Source: Megalopta genalis (taxonomy: Eukaryota; Arthropoda; Insecta; Hymenoptera; Halictidae). Taken from it: DNA of 64,000 bases. The first letter of the stretch is position 1; each line of letters opens with the position of its first letter. Shown piece after piece: positions 1 to 10,944 of the stretch. The stretch spans positions 3,192,501 to 3,256,500 of the forward strand of contig NC_135013.1 in NCBI RefSeq assembly GCF_051020955.1. The letters are read 5' to 3'. Both the position numbers and the translations under genes were made by a program. The notes below the pieces were generated by a model. The model was given only the letters and a program-made list of their open reading frames with translations. It ran no database searches and was not told where the DNA came from.

Positions 1-306
1 ATCGATCGATCATTCGGTCGGATTATTTTCGTAAATAAAGTGCAACTAATTCTATCGATTTTTTATCACAACGAATTTCTGCGCTGATGGAAATTGTATC
101 GTTGCAATATTTACTGCGAATTACTTTTCGTCGAAGCGAAGATAAATGTAGATATAATTAAATATAATTAGTAGATAATATTTAATTAGATATTTTTTGT
201 CGATTAAAAATATCAGCAACAATGTCGAGGGTGAAATTACGCTGTGTACGAAACATTCAATTATTCATTAATTAAAACAACAATAATAATAAGAATAATA
301 TTAAAA
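1..306. other. AT-rich low-copy DNA
   Basis: No gene or recognisable element. It is AT-rich and ends in a run of ATAATA-type sequence that leads into the 35 bp array. Confidence 0.5.
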
Positions 307-600
307 ATATAAATATTTATAAATATTACTATAAATATAACATATAAATATTTATAAATATTACTATAAATATAATATATAAATATTTATAAATATCACT
401 ATAAATATGATATATAAATATTTATAAATATTACTATAAATATAACATATAAATATTTATAAATATTACTATAAATATGATATATAAATATTCATAAATG
501 TTACTATAAATATAATATATAAATATTTATAAATATCACTATAAATATGATATATAAATATTTATAAATATTACTATAAATATAACATACAAATATTACT
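307..600. repeat. 35 bp AT-rich tandem array
   Basis: About eight copies of a 35 bp unit built around AAATATTTATAAATATTACT. Copies differ by single substitutions such as AACATAT or GATATAT at the unit junction. It holds no gene. Confidence 0.9.
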
Positions 601-1336
601 TAAAAAATTTTTCTTCGAAAGTGCAGTAATAATTAATATATATAATTATGTATTAATTTTATATATTATTATTATTCATTCTCCTTATAAAAATAACGAC
701 TGCAGTCGAAATTGAGGCTGCACTGAAAAAATGTATATTTATACAATTCCTCTTGAATTATTATTATTGTTATTGCTAAAACAGCTTCGTGCAATGTTTC
801 TTTGACAATTGCAAACATTTCAAGAAGAAAACGATAGCGAACGAAGGATCGCGTTCGCTCTAATAGAACTTGAAAAATATTTTTCTTCGAAAACGCAGTA
901 AAAGTGCAAATACGCGCGACCGAAAAGTGCAGAAACGGATATGCAGAAATCATCGGGCGTGCGCGAGCAAAATTTTGCAACGTACGCTTTGTTCGATCCT
1001 CGGGACAAATTTGCACAGTGTTGCTATTTAATGCCCCGCGTCACTGAGAGAATTACGGCATTTGCATGCGGTAATCTTCGAAAATGTGCTCGCTGTAGTT
1101 AAAATATTTACTCCATGCTAAGAGCTTTGCCGGCGGATCGTTCCCTACGACGCGACGACGGCGTGTCACGCGAATTGAAGCTTCCGTTAGCGCATCCTAC
1201 ACCTATGGAGACGCAGCATCGTTATACATTTCCACCGTTTAATTCCTTTGCGCCGTGATTTGTTTCACGGTGACGCGTCGATCGGCACTTCTTCGTTTTT
1301 AATCGTTTCCCTGACGAAACGAAGCAACTTTTTGTT
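601..1336. other. Low-copy DNA, no gene seen
   Basis: Mixed composition, with the CpG content rising toward the right. A short phrase (TTTTTCTTCGAAA) recurs at about 608 and 880. The open frames here are short, lack recognisable domains and overlap one another on the same strand. Confidence 0.45.
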
Positions 1337-1340
1337 TCCA

Positions 1341-1869
1341 ATTATACAATTTACTGTAATTGACATATATTCAATTATACAATTCACTATAATTGACGCA
1401 TATTCAATTATATAATTCACTATAACTAACATATATTCAATTATATAATTCACTATAATTGACATATATTCCATTATACAATTCACTATAATTGACATAT
1501 ATTCAATTATACAATTCACTATAATTGACGTATATTCAATTATACAATTCACTATAATTGGCATATATTCAATTATTCAATTTACTGTAATTGACATATA
1601 TTCAGTTATACAATTGACTGTAATTGACATATATTCAATTATACAATTCACTATAACTGACATATATTCAATTATACAATTCACTATAATTGGCATATAT
1701 TCAATTATTCAATTTACTGTAATTGACATATATTCAATTATACAATTGACTGTAATTGACATATATTCAATTATACAATTCACTATAATTGACATATATT
1801 CAATTATACAATTCACTATAATTGACATATATTCAATTATACAATTCACTATAATTGACATATATTCAA
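1341..1869. repeat. 33 bp tandem array
   Basis: About 16 copies of a 33 bp unit whose core is ATTCAATTATACAATTCACT followed by ATAATTGACATAT. Because 33 is divisible by three, both strands stay open: a YSIIQFTIIDI peptide repeat on plus and a related repeat on minus. Neither is a credible protein. Confidence 0.95.
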
Positions 1870-2028
1870 TTTATATTTAATATAATTGACATACAATTGC
1901 CCATATTTAACATCAATTAATTTAATTCTCTGTTAAGTATCTATTACAATTTCCATTTTTATTCGAATTTCTGTAAACATCTATCTTGAGTGATTAGCTT
2001 AGAGGTTAGGATTTTTGTCCCGTTTTTC

Positions 2029-2136
2029 TCCTCTCTAGTCGTCCAACTTGTAAACGAAAATGGACAACTTTGGAAGAGGGATACGATTATTATTATTAAT
2101 TATTATTACTATTATTATTATTTGAGGGGATTATAT
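2029..2136. mobile_element. Truncated copy of the TACAGTAAATTC MITE (family 2)
   Basis: The phrase CTTGTAAACGAAAATGGACA followed by a GGAAGAGGGATACGATTAT-like run matches the interior of the family 2 elements at 17078 and 26728. Terminal repeats are absent. An expanded ATT run at about 2088-2124 interrupts it. Confidence 0.6.
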
Positions 2137-2266
2137 TGCCCGAGTTTCTATAAAAACGAGCCGCAATGCCCGAAGAATCGCGACTTAGTATTCTCGGATC
2201 TGCCGATTTCAATTTCGACCTCCAAACATTTCTGCCAGAAATTACCGTGTATTATACTATGCTACG
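2137..2266 (+). repeat. Dispersed repeat family 3, copy 1
   Basis: A segment running from a TTTCTATAAAAACGAG-like start through GAATCGCGACTTAGTATTCT and CGGATCTGCCG to AAATTACCGTGT. It matches segments at 12040-12152 (plus), 16143-16258 (minus) and 62213-62290 (plus). It has no visible coding capacity and no terminal repeats, so the class is unknown. Confidence 0.75.
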
Positions 2267-2796
2267 CGTCGTCCGGTATCGTCCAGGTTGTCCCGGTCGC
2301 GGTTAAAAACCGTGCGAGCGAAATTCACGGCGTGATAAGCATCATCCCGCGTCCGGTTTACGTGCCGGCTGAAATTCTAAAATGAATTCTCGGCCGTACG
2401 TACGTGCCTACATACGTACGGAGGACCCGATTAACCGACGCGTTCCACGGATTATCGGACGGACGGACAATAAATTGTCGTCGCGCGACGATTCATGGCA
2501 AGCCCCTGGCAACAATGGACTACTTTTCTCCGTTCCGTCTGCGTTAATATCTCTCCGGTTGGCCCGGAACAATCCTACGGTGCCGCGCGGACACACTGCT
2601 AAGTACAATTTTAAATAGCTATGGGAGTCCGCGGTTCGCCTGGGACTCCGACGAAAAATGTATTGGGTCACCCGTGAATGGACGCTCAGCGTCCCGTGCT
2701 TGTTCCGCACGTTCTTGGTCAAAAATTTTAAGAACATTTCTTCGGATTAATGTATTATCCAAAATTTTATTTTCACTTGAGAATGTTAGAACTATG
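2267..2796. other. CpG-rich low-copy block
   Basis: CpG-rich sequence with overlapping short open frames on both strands and none recognisable. It contains a short self-complementary CGTACGTACGTG stretch near 2396-2420. No gene supported. Confidence 0.45.
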
Positions 2797-3172
2797 TATA
2801 CAGGGTGTCTCGCAAAAATGTCTCTCAATTTAAAAGTGGCGGGTTCCTCGGGTCATTCGAAGCAACTTTTTCCTTTAGAAAAATTTTCTCCGAGGCACGG
2901 TTAACGAATTATTAACGAAAAACAGTGACCAATGAGAGGCGAGCTCGGCTGGCGCGAGGCGACCGAGCCAATGAGCGGAACCGGGCTTCGCGCGCCGGTT
3001 GGCTGGACCGCCTCGCGTCAGCCGTACTCGATCCTTATTGGTCACTGTTTTTCGTTAATAACTCGTTAACGGTGCCTCGGAGAAAATTTTTGTAAAGGAA
3101 GAAGCTGCTTCAAATGATCCGAGGAACCCGCCTTTCCGGATTGCGAGACATTTTTGAAACACGCTGTATACA
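2797..3172. mobile_element. Family 1 foldback MITE, copy 1
   Basis: It begins TATACAGGGTGTCTCGCAAA and ends with a degraded TTTGAAACACGCTGTATA. The whole element folds on itself: the left TTTTCTCCGAGGCACGGTTAA is mirrored by the right AACGGTGCCTCGGAGAAAA, and the GC-rich centre (GAGGCGAGCTCGGCTGGCGC) by its complement. TA flanks suggest a Tc1/mariner-type non-autonomous element, which is inference from the target site. It directly abuts the giant foldback to the right. Confidence 0.9.
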
Positions 3173-5118
3173 GGGTGTCCCACAATTATTTTAACAGCCG
3201 AAAATGAGGGGTAGCTGAGGTCATTTGAAGTAACTTTTTCCTTTGCGAAAATGCAATCCGCGGCTTTGTTTACGAGTTATTAACGAAAAACACTGGCCAA
3301 TGAGAGGTGACGGTGCGAGAGAGAGGGTCCGCGAGAGAGTCCGCAGCACGAGGCTTTGACAGAAGGTCGGGACGGACTCGAGCCGCGTTCGAAGTATTGA
3401 ACAAGTCACGAAGTGAGAACTTTCCGGATTTTTTTTACTACATAACAGTGATATTTTTAAGAAAAACGCTGTTCACCTTTACTTTAGAACGTCTGAAGAA
3501 TATTTACTAATTTTTCGGACCCGAAATAATATGAAGTTTAACCGTGACAGCCGTTTTAATTTTCTGGTGTGCATGACACCTCGTGTGTACCATATGAAAT
3601 TTTTATGCAAGGTGTACAGTGAAGATTAACGAATGATTTGCAAAGCTGATTTATTAATAAATAAGGGACGTAAAGGATTTGTTTATTAGAGAGATATGAA
3701 AAATATTATCAGTAAGAAACTCACCCATTTAGTTCAGGATGCATTTGCTGGCTGAAATTCATGATGTCGAAGGGCACTGACCTTGTACAACGTACAGCTG
3801 ATCTTTCACTGCACTGTCACTAAACACTGATCACTTAATTAATCACTGATAATCCGAATCACTTGTGGATATTTAAGAAAGATCACTGAGACTCGTTCGC
3901 GGATAATCGTTTATTCGACGCGTTCGTTCGGAAGTCGACGTTTCACTGCCAAAAAATCGAGGCCTCGACCGTGGGCCCTTGTCGTTCGTCTTTCGGCCGT
4001 CCGAGGAAATAACACCCGATACTATTTTCTTCGAAGCGCAGGGTACCGCCAAATGAAATAAACAAGATATGCCGAGACGTAAACTGTGTCCGACCCGCTG
4101 TCACCCTGCGCTCTTAGAACGTAATTAATGGCCGTGCGAAGAAAATGGTATCGAGTGTCATTTCCTCGGACGGCCGAACGAAGAACAACAAGGACCCACA
4201 GTCAAGGCCTGAATTTTTCGGCAGTGAAACGTCGACTTCCGAACGAACGCGTCGAATAAACGATTATCCGCGAACGAGTCTCAGTGATCTTTCTTAAATA
4301 TCCACAAGTGATTCGGATTATCAGTGATTAAATAACTGATCAGTGTTTGGTGACAGTGCAGTGTAAGTGAACTTCGCAAATAACCATACCAGAGGTTCCA
4401 CCGACAGTATCCCTCGAATGTTGCGGTCATCGACCTGGGATCAGTTGTTCGTTGTACGAGGTCAGTACGTACGAGTCAGCAAATGCATCCTCAACTAAAT
4501 GGGTGAGTTTCTTATCGATAATATTTTTCATATTTCTCTAAAAAACAAATCCTTTACGTACCTTAACGCGATTATTTATTATTAAATCAGCTTTGCGAAT
4601 CATTCGTTGAATTCTGTTCGTACACGGAATTATTTAAATTAAAATATCATTTACGAACTTTGTTAATCTTCACTGTACACCTTGCATAAAAATTTCATAT
4701 GGTATACATAAGGTGTCATGCACACCAGAAAATTAAAACGACTGTCACGGTTAAACTACGTATTATTTCGGGTCCGAAAAATTAGTGAATATTCTTCAGA
4801 CGTTCTAAAGTAAAGGTGAACAGCGTTTTTCTTAAAAATATCACTGTTATGTAGTTAAAAAAATCCGGAAAGTTCTCGCTTCGTGACTTGTTCAATACTT
4901 CGAACGCGGCTCGAGTCCGTCCCGACCTTCTGTCAAAGCCTCGTGCTGCGGACTCTCTCGCGGACCCTCTCTCTCGCACCGTCACCTCTCATTGGCCAGT
5001 GTTTTTCGTTAATAACTCGTAAACAAAGCCGCGGATTGCATTTTCGCAAAGGAAAAAGTTACTTCAAATGACCTCAGCTACCCCTCATTTTCGGCTGTTA
5101 AAATAATTGTGGGACACC
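3167..5118. mobile_element. Giant foldback element, ~1.95 kb long inverted repeat
   Basis: The left arm (about 3167-4035) is repeated in reverse complement as the right arm (about 4138-5118), with a central spacer of roughly 100 bp. The outer 340 bp of the arms are nearly identical: open frames of 67 and 62 residues recur at 3307-3510 and 3221-3409 on one side and 4782-4985 and 4883-5071 on the other, with only two or three amino-acid differences. The inner arms differ by indels, the right arm being about 50-80 bp longer near 4370-4470. The outer termini are family 1-like (ACAGGGTGTCCCACAATTAT), so it belongs to the same superfamily. The open frames look incidental. No transposase is visible. 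Confidence 0.9.
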
Positions 5119-5210
5119 CAGAAAATTTTTGTAAAGGAAGAAGCTGCTTCAAATGATCCGAGGAACCCGCCTTCCGGATTGCGAGACATTTTTGAAACAC
5201 GCTGTATATA
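5118..5210. mobile_element. Duplicated right end of MITE copy 1
   Basis: About 90 bp from GAAAATTTTTGTAAAGGAAG to AAACACGCTGTATA is almost identical to 3081-3171, the right end of MITE copy 1. It therefore flanks the giant foldback as a direct repeat, far longer than a normal target-site duplication. Confidence 0.85.
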
Positions 5211-5481
5211 GTTTCGAATAGATACGGAGCAGCGACTTTTACTAATTTTGTCCATTGACGGCCGCAGCGTGCGTCACGCTGTTCCGTGCCGCGTCGTGCC
5301 GCGCCGCGCCGGTCTCTTGGCGATCATCCGGTTTATAAATGCTTATCTAAAGCGTCTCCGCGGGCTTGTTTTTCCGGCCAGATGCGAGTTAATATCTCGT
5401 AAATTTCCGTCGAAAGCTCCCCTTTCTAAGCGATACCGTCGACGTCGTTCGGCCCGTGTTAAAGCGAACGCTCGACCGCTC

Positions 5482-5517
<36 letters not shown>

Positions 5518-5924
5518 CCCCTCTCTCTCTCTCTCTCCGCGTCTCTCCGCGGCGAATAGTTCCCGTCGACTTCGCCTCTGAACAGATGGTGTGAATATTT
5601 GAAACTTCGCCGAGCTCCTTTGATATCAATTACTTTAACCACTTATGCGAACGGCAACGCTGGGCTGCGGCAACGTTTAGTCATTTTTGAGACCGAATCG
5701 CGGAACTTTTGATAGAGTCGCGGCAACGCGGCGAAACTTTGCAAGCGAAGCCGAAACGTTAGGGAACGACGGAAACACTGGGAAATGTCCTCGACAGATC
5801 TATTGTTAATTAATGAAAGACTCTTTTTAAGGGGAGATAGTTTTGTTCAATATTTCCTGCGCAATTTTTGGATTATTTCTGGGTAATATTTCTGTAATTA
5901 ATTTAAGTTTACACTAGAGATCTG
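5211..5924. other. CpG-rich block with a (CT)n microsatellite
   Basis: A CpG-rich stretch at 5240-5770 containing a CT dinucleotide run at about 5479-5541 that is interrupted by CC. Open frames of about 100 aa on both strands run through the CT repeat and translate as SLSLSL or RERERE. No gene supported. Confidence 0.55.
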
Positions 5925-6310
5925 TTAGAATATAAATTTTTATTCAAATTTCTAGAAAAATCTACTAGAATTTAAATTTTTATTTGTGTGAATTTCTATA
6001 AAAATCTATTAGAATTTAAATTTTTATTTATAAATTTCTATAAAAATCTATTACAATTTAAATTTTTATTTCAATTTCTACAAAAATCTATCAAAATTTA
6101 AATTTTTATTTCAATTTCTACAAAAAACTATTACAATTTAAATTTTTATTTCAATTTCTGTAAAAATCTATTACAATTTAAATTTTTATTCTAATTTCTA
6201 GAAAAATCTATTACAATTTAAATTTTTACTTCAATTTCTACAAAAACCTATCAGAATTTCACAATTCTTATTTCAATTTCTACAAAAATCTATTATAATC
6301 GAAATTTCAA
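5925..6310. repeat. 40 bp AT-rich tandem array
   Basis: About nine copies of a 40 bp unit with the phrase AATCTATTACAATTTAAATT followed by TTTATTTCAATTTC. The outer copies are more diverged than the central ones at 6080-6240, as expected of an array homogenised at its centre. Confidence 0.9.
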
Positions 6311-7002
6311 TGAATAACTATTATAAATCAAATGTATAATAAAGTTTGATTACACCTAAATTTAACCTAAAATATCTGCTATAATCAGTGTCACCCCCAT
6401 CTAAGATCAATAACAATCTACGTTGCTATTAAAAATCTGTTACAATCTAAAATTTCCATTCGAATAAGTAAAATAACGATAAGTATTTTTTCAACTTTAT
6501 AGTTAGTGTCAATTATCCCATCTATAGTTTTACAATTATCTTAAGGAGTAGCTCGACTATTACTTTATGTAATGTTATTAACAAATTTATTAAAAAACTT
6601 TTTCGTTGCGTCTAAGTTAACAAATGAATAATAAAATAACAATTAATTAAACAAAAATATAGTAACACCGCCTCTGACGTCATTGCTCAGAGACCAGTCG
6701 CTATCCAAGTGGAAAAGGACTGCCATAAGTCGGACCGTGCACAGTAGAATACGTTATATCAGTTTAGCTCTTTCAATAAGTGTTGAACGATTTATTACAA
6801 ACAATATGATTTATCGCGAATCTCGTTTAAACGTTCACACTTGAGACATCAAATTTTGAAAATATTAATTTGGCAATAGATCAACCAACGTAATTTGAAT
6901 GCACATTCGTCGACCTTAGTCAATACTACGAAATAACAGAATTATTGGTTAATTTAATTAAATTGGGAAGAAAATATGGAATTATTATAAAGTAACCAAA
7001 AA
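6311..7002. other. AT-rich low-copy DNA
   Basis: No recognisable gene, RNA or element. A short, more GC-rich patch lies at 6668-6760. Confidence 0.45.
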
Positions 7003-7352
7003 ATTATAAAATTATGAAATTACAAAATTACAAAATTACAAAATTACAAAGTTACAAAATTATAAAATTATAAAGTTACAAAATTATAAAATTACAAAAT
7101 TACAAAATTACAAAATTATAAAACTACAAAATTACAAAATTACAAAATTATAAAATTGCAAAAAATAAAAAATTTCAAAATTACAAAATTATAAAATTAC
7201 AAAATTATAAAACTACCAAATTACAAAAATACAAAATTATAAAATTGCACAATTACAAAATCATAAAATTACAAAACTACAAAATTACAAAACTACAAAA
7301 TTATAAAATTACAAAATTACAAAATTACGAAATTATAAAATCACAAAATTAC
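7003..7352. repeat. 8 bp (TTACAAAA)n array
   Basis: Around 40 copies of an 8 bp unit, mostly TTACAAAA or TTATAAAA, with scattered substitutions such as AAGTTACA and AAACTACA. Low complexity, no gene. Confidence 0.95.
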
Positions 7353-8300
7353 ATTATGAAGTTAATTGCGCGAACGATTGTCCGCGGAATAATTTCTGAA
7401 AAAACGCTTGCCCTGTTTGCATAACGCAGGTGGCCGAATGCGAACAATGGACGTCGGTCGTCGCGCGGTGCGCTTTTCGCGGGAAATATTAAGTTACTGT
7501 TTAGGGAAAGAACGAATGGTCGGTCGTGGGACAGCAACGGCGCGGTTGTAATTCAGCCGAGCATTTGTAAAAGTAAAGGTCATCAAGGGAATATGGCGAT
7601 GGGGTGGCGGGGCGGGGCGGCGCGGCCGGTCGGTATCAGGGACGCGGCACGGCTCGCGAAATTGCGCCACTAAAAACGAACGTACACGCGAGCTATTTCC
7701 ATCGAGATAACAATTATCCTGTACTCGGCTGTATCTGCTACGAGGAATGCCTTGTTTTATCTTATTGCGGCCTTTTCTCGAACGAGTGCTTGTCCCCCCT
7801 CCCCTGCCCCCACCCCGCCATTATTTCACCGGCATATCCTATCGGTAGCGATGTTCCGCTGGTTTATCGAGAATCGATTCTGATAAAAGGATCCCGCACG
7901 TTCCGCCCCTTCTTCCGGCGTTGTTCCTTTCAGGGAAAATATGTATCTTAATCTTCGGGGCGGCTCTCCGATAGCCTACGCGCGCTTTCGGATTTCAATG
8001 GCCGCGGGGTGGCATCGTTCCGGGAACACCCTGTGCTCGGACATCTAATTCGAAATGTTGCTATACGTTGAATCAACTTGTTCGATGACTTTTTAAATCG
8101 AACGGCATCCCTGAAAAACAAATACGAAGTCCTCGGATTTCGACAAATTTGGGAATTTTCGGCACGACGAACGTGGGTCTCGCGTTTAAATAGTTATAGC
8201 GGCGAGAATGCGACGAACTTAAAATCTGAAACGACTGTCTTGAAGCAGAGATTTCGAGCTTTAATTTAAGAGAAGAATCGTCGTCGTACGATGATTTTTC
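7353..8300. other. CpG-rich low-copy block
   Basis: GC- and CpG-rich unique sequence with a C-rich patch at 7795-7817. The 115-residue frame at 7604-7951 has no recognisable domain and its glycine/arginine start reflects the GC-rich DNA. AACACCCTGT at about 8025-8034 resembles a family 1 terminus, but nothing else of the element is present. Confidence 0.5.
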
Positions 8301-8307
8301 GTGAAGT

Positions 8308-8512
8308 TATATATTTTATATTATATATTATATATATTTTATATATATTATATATTATAGTAATTATTATAATATATAATTGAAATATAATTATTATAGT
8401 ATATAATTATAATATAATTTTTATAATTTATATATTATTTATATAATATTAATATAAATAATAAATAATATATATAATTATAATAATTTTATTATAATTA
8501 TAATATAACTCG
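8308..8512. repeat. TA-rich low-complexity tract
   Basis: Almost pure A/T with TATATTATATATT and ATAATTATAATA motifs and no fixed period. No gene. Confidence 0.85.
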
Positions 8513-8550
8513 GCACCGAAAGTATCCACGAAAAGAATCTAATTTCCGCA

Positions 8551-8788
8551 TTAACCGCTTGGGTGCAGATTTATGTAAAAAAATTCTTGCGTGCGGAACG
8601 GATTTAATTTGCTGATGCCACGAATTTTTATCTCTCTTTGCGCGAGAGAATTCATTTATTTTTAAGCGATGTAATATACCCGGTAATTAGAAGTCTGAAC
8701 TACGAATTAGTCTCGTCGTCCGTGACTTAGGCGAAACAAGTGTGTGCGACTGACTCGTCTGACTCGTCGAATGCACCCAAGGGGTTAA
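8551..8788. mobile_element. Putative TTAA-ended MITE
   Basis: The left end TTAACCGCTTGGGTGCA is mirrored by the right end TGCACCCAAGGGGTTAA. About 16 of 17 bases match, and TTAA lies at both outer edges. A 238 bp length without an open frame and TTAA termini fit a non-autonomous piggyBac-like element. The class is inferred from the target sequence only. Confidence 0.65.
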
Positions 8789-9258
8789 TAACTGCATTCA
8801 CCCGGATCAGAATATGTATTACGTGTAATCCTCGCGGACGGAATCCAACCTCGGTAAAAACGTTTCAACGATGCGAAAGAAACGTATTATTTTCATCAAC
8901 TGCGAACGTATTACTTGCCGTCCGAGCGGAATGTATCTCCCGCGAGCGTAGAAATTATACATTTCGGTAATTTATTGTGCCGCCATTTGCAACTGTACAA
9001 CAAAATGCAAGCCGCTTTCGCGTGCAACGGAACACAGTTACAGTTAAGGTCACGGGGTCCGTTTGTTCGGACTTCCATCCGTGATTACGCTCTGTTCCAG
9101 CATCGGGAATACTTTCTGTAAAATACATACATATATTCCGCGGACAATGGCCGAGTGTTTTAAAGGAAACGTTTCTTCGCGGGGACAGCTTTCGTTTCTT
9201 GCGCGTTCTCAATGGAACAGTCGCGGCCATTGTTTCCACCTGTACACAGCGCGATGAG
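8789..9258. other. Low-copy DNA
   Basis: Moderately CpG-rich with no recognisable element. Short overlapping frames on both strands do not resemble a gene. Confidence 0.45.
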
Positions 9259-9704
9259 GTTCAAAGCGACTTGTTAAATATATACATGTGTATACAGGGT
9301 ATTTCGAAATTACGGCATTTTCGGGAAATGGAGGAGGTTCCTGAGGCAATTCGAAGCAACTTTTCCCTTTACAAAAATTTTCTCCGGGGCGTCGTTCACG
9401 AGTTATTGTCGAAAAACACTGACTAATCGGAGCGCGAACTCGCTCGGCGCTAGGCGGCCGAGCCAGTCAGCGGAACCGGGCGTCGCGCGCTCGTTGGCTC
9501 GGCCGCCGCGCGCCAGCCGAGCGCTCGCCTCTCATTGGTCAACGTTTTTCGTTAATAACTCGTGAATGACGCCTCGGAGAAAATTTTTGTAAAGGACAAA
9601 GTTGCTTCAAATCGCTTTAGGACCCCCTCCCCATTTCCCGGAAATGCCATAATTTCGAAATACCCTGTATACACATGTATATATTTAACAAGTCGCTTTG
9701 AAAC
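9259..9704. mobile_element. Family 1 MITE, divergent subfamily C with extended arms
   Basis: The core runs from TATACAGGGTATTTCGAAAT to ATTTCGAAATACCCTGTATA. It has the usual self-complementary body (TTATTGTCGAAAAACACTGA mirrored by GTCAACGTTTTTCGTTAATA). Unusually, the inverted symmetry continues about 35 bp beyond both termini, from TTCAAAGCGACTTGTTAAAT on the left to its complement on the right. Either the element is longer in this subfamily or it landed in a pre-existing palindrome. Confidence 0.85.
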
Positions 9705-10663
9705 TCGTCGGCGTATATATATTCGGGTAATTAATTCTGCTGCGGCCGAGTGGCGTGCATTCGATGTTAATTCGGATCGATGCAATCATTTCGCAGCGTT
9801 GGGTCTTACAATTAAATGCATGCTGGTGCAACGCATCGTTTGCCAGGCCTCGAACTGGCGATTCGCGTTCCGTGTGAAAAATTTCATGCCACGAATCGAT
9901 TAATTTGTATCTGTGCTATCACTGGCGCGATAACAATCTCGGCAGAAAATTGATGCATTTTATTCGATTCAATTGAAATTGCAGAGATAAAAAAAAGTGA
10001 ATATATATAGTCGTTAGTTATGAACTGTATCGATAGTTTAATAATGGCATAATTTTAAATTCGTTGCGTAAATTGTGGAATTTTATTTGAGTTTCATTTA
10101 TGGCATTTTATTCCGTTCTATTTTAACGTATTTTATTCCGTTCTATTTTATTTTACTTTATTCTGTAATATTTGACTTGTATCATTTTTCTCGCTGCAGA
10201 TACTCATATTGCAACTTTTACTTCGTACAAAGATCCGCACTTAATACTGATCTGTTACGTGTTCGCTTTACTATATTATTTTCAACAGCACAGTTCATAC
10301 GTTTTTATCGCGTTCGCCGTTCAACTCTCTCAAAGCGAATACTTCTGGCAATTTCAAGGAATCAATACATAGCTACGTACATACAAATCTTTATGATTCG
10401 ATTTCTCTTTCAGATACTTTTGAATCTGCTTTTCTTTGGAGCAGCCTCGTTTTTGCTATTAGATCTAATAATTAATTATTTTAGCTGGCTATTAGAGAAT
10501 TAAAATTTAAGCAGAACTTTCATAGATTTTGGCACGAATAAAAGAAGCGACGTTTAAATTGATCATGATTATCTCAAGAATCTTTTTATATCATCTCGGT
10601 AAAAGAGTCAATTCTTCAAATTTAGAAGTGTCGTTCTGCTGAAGGCATAAAAGCTGAACGAGT
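9705..10663. other. Low-copy DNA
   Basis: AT-rich apart from a CpG-containing left part. The 142-residue frame at 10075-10503 is a low-complexity F/Y/I-rich translation. A local duplication (CGTTCTATTTTA) lies at 10113-10150. No gene supported. Confidence 0.45.
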
Positions 10664-10762
10664 TACAGTAAATTCTCCCTAATTTTCCTTCAACTTGTAA
10701 GTTGAAATGAACAATATGGGAAGAGGAGATACGATAAGGAAGATTAGGGAGAATTTACTGTA
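10664..10762. mobile_element. Family 2 MITE, internally deleted copy
   Basis: TACAGTAAATTCTCCCTAAT at the left and GGGAGAATTTACTGTA at the right form matching terminal inverted repeats with TA edges. At 99 bp it is about half the length of the paralogous copy at 17078-17286, so it is an internal-deletion derivative. Confidence 0.85.
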
Positions 10763-10785
10763 CTAGGTACGTGACCGTCGAATCG

Positions 10786-10882
10786 TAGCATGTGGCCTCC
10801 GAATTGCCTTCAAATCGTGTCACGTGGCCTTCGAATTGCCTTCGAATCGTGTCACGTGGCCTCCGAATTGCCTTCGAGTTGC
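10786..10882. repeat. 32 bp minisatellite
   Basis: Three copies of a roughly 32 bp unit containing CACGTGGCCTTCGAATTGCC. The paralogue at about 16998-17060 has only two, so copy number changed after the duplication. Confidence 0.85.
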
Positions 10883-10944
10883 GGCGAAAGAATAGAAATA
10901 AAAAAGTTAAGTCATCGTTTTTATTCTAGCATTACCACGTGTTC

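Noticed and set aside
5479..5541. (CT)n run as a GAGA-factor promoter site
   Set aside because: Similar runs occur at 14981 and 17793 without a gene start nearby; simple-sequence origin is sufficient.
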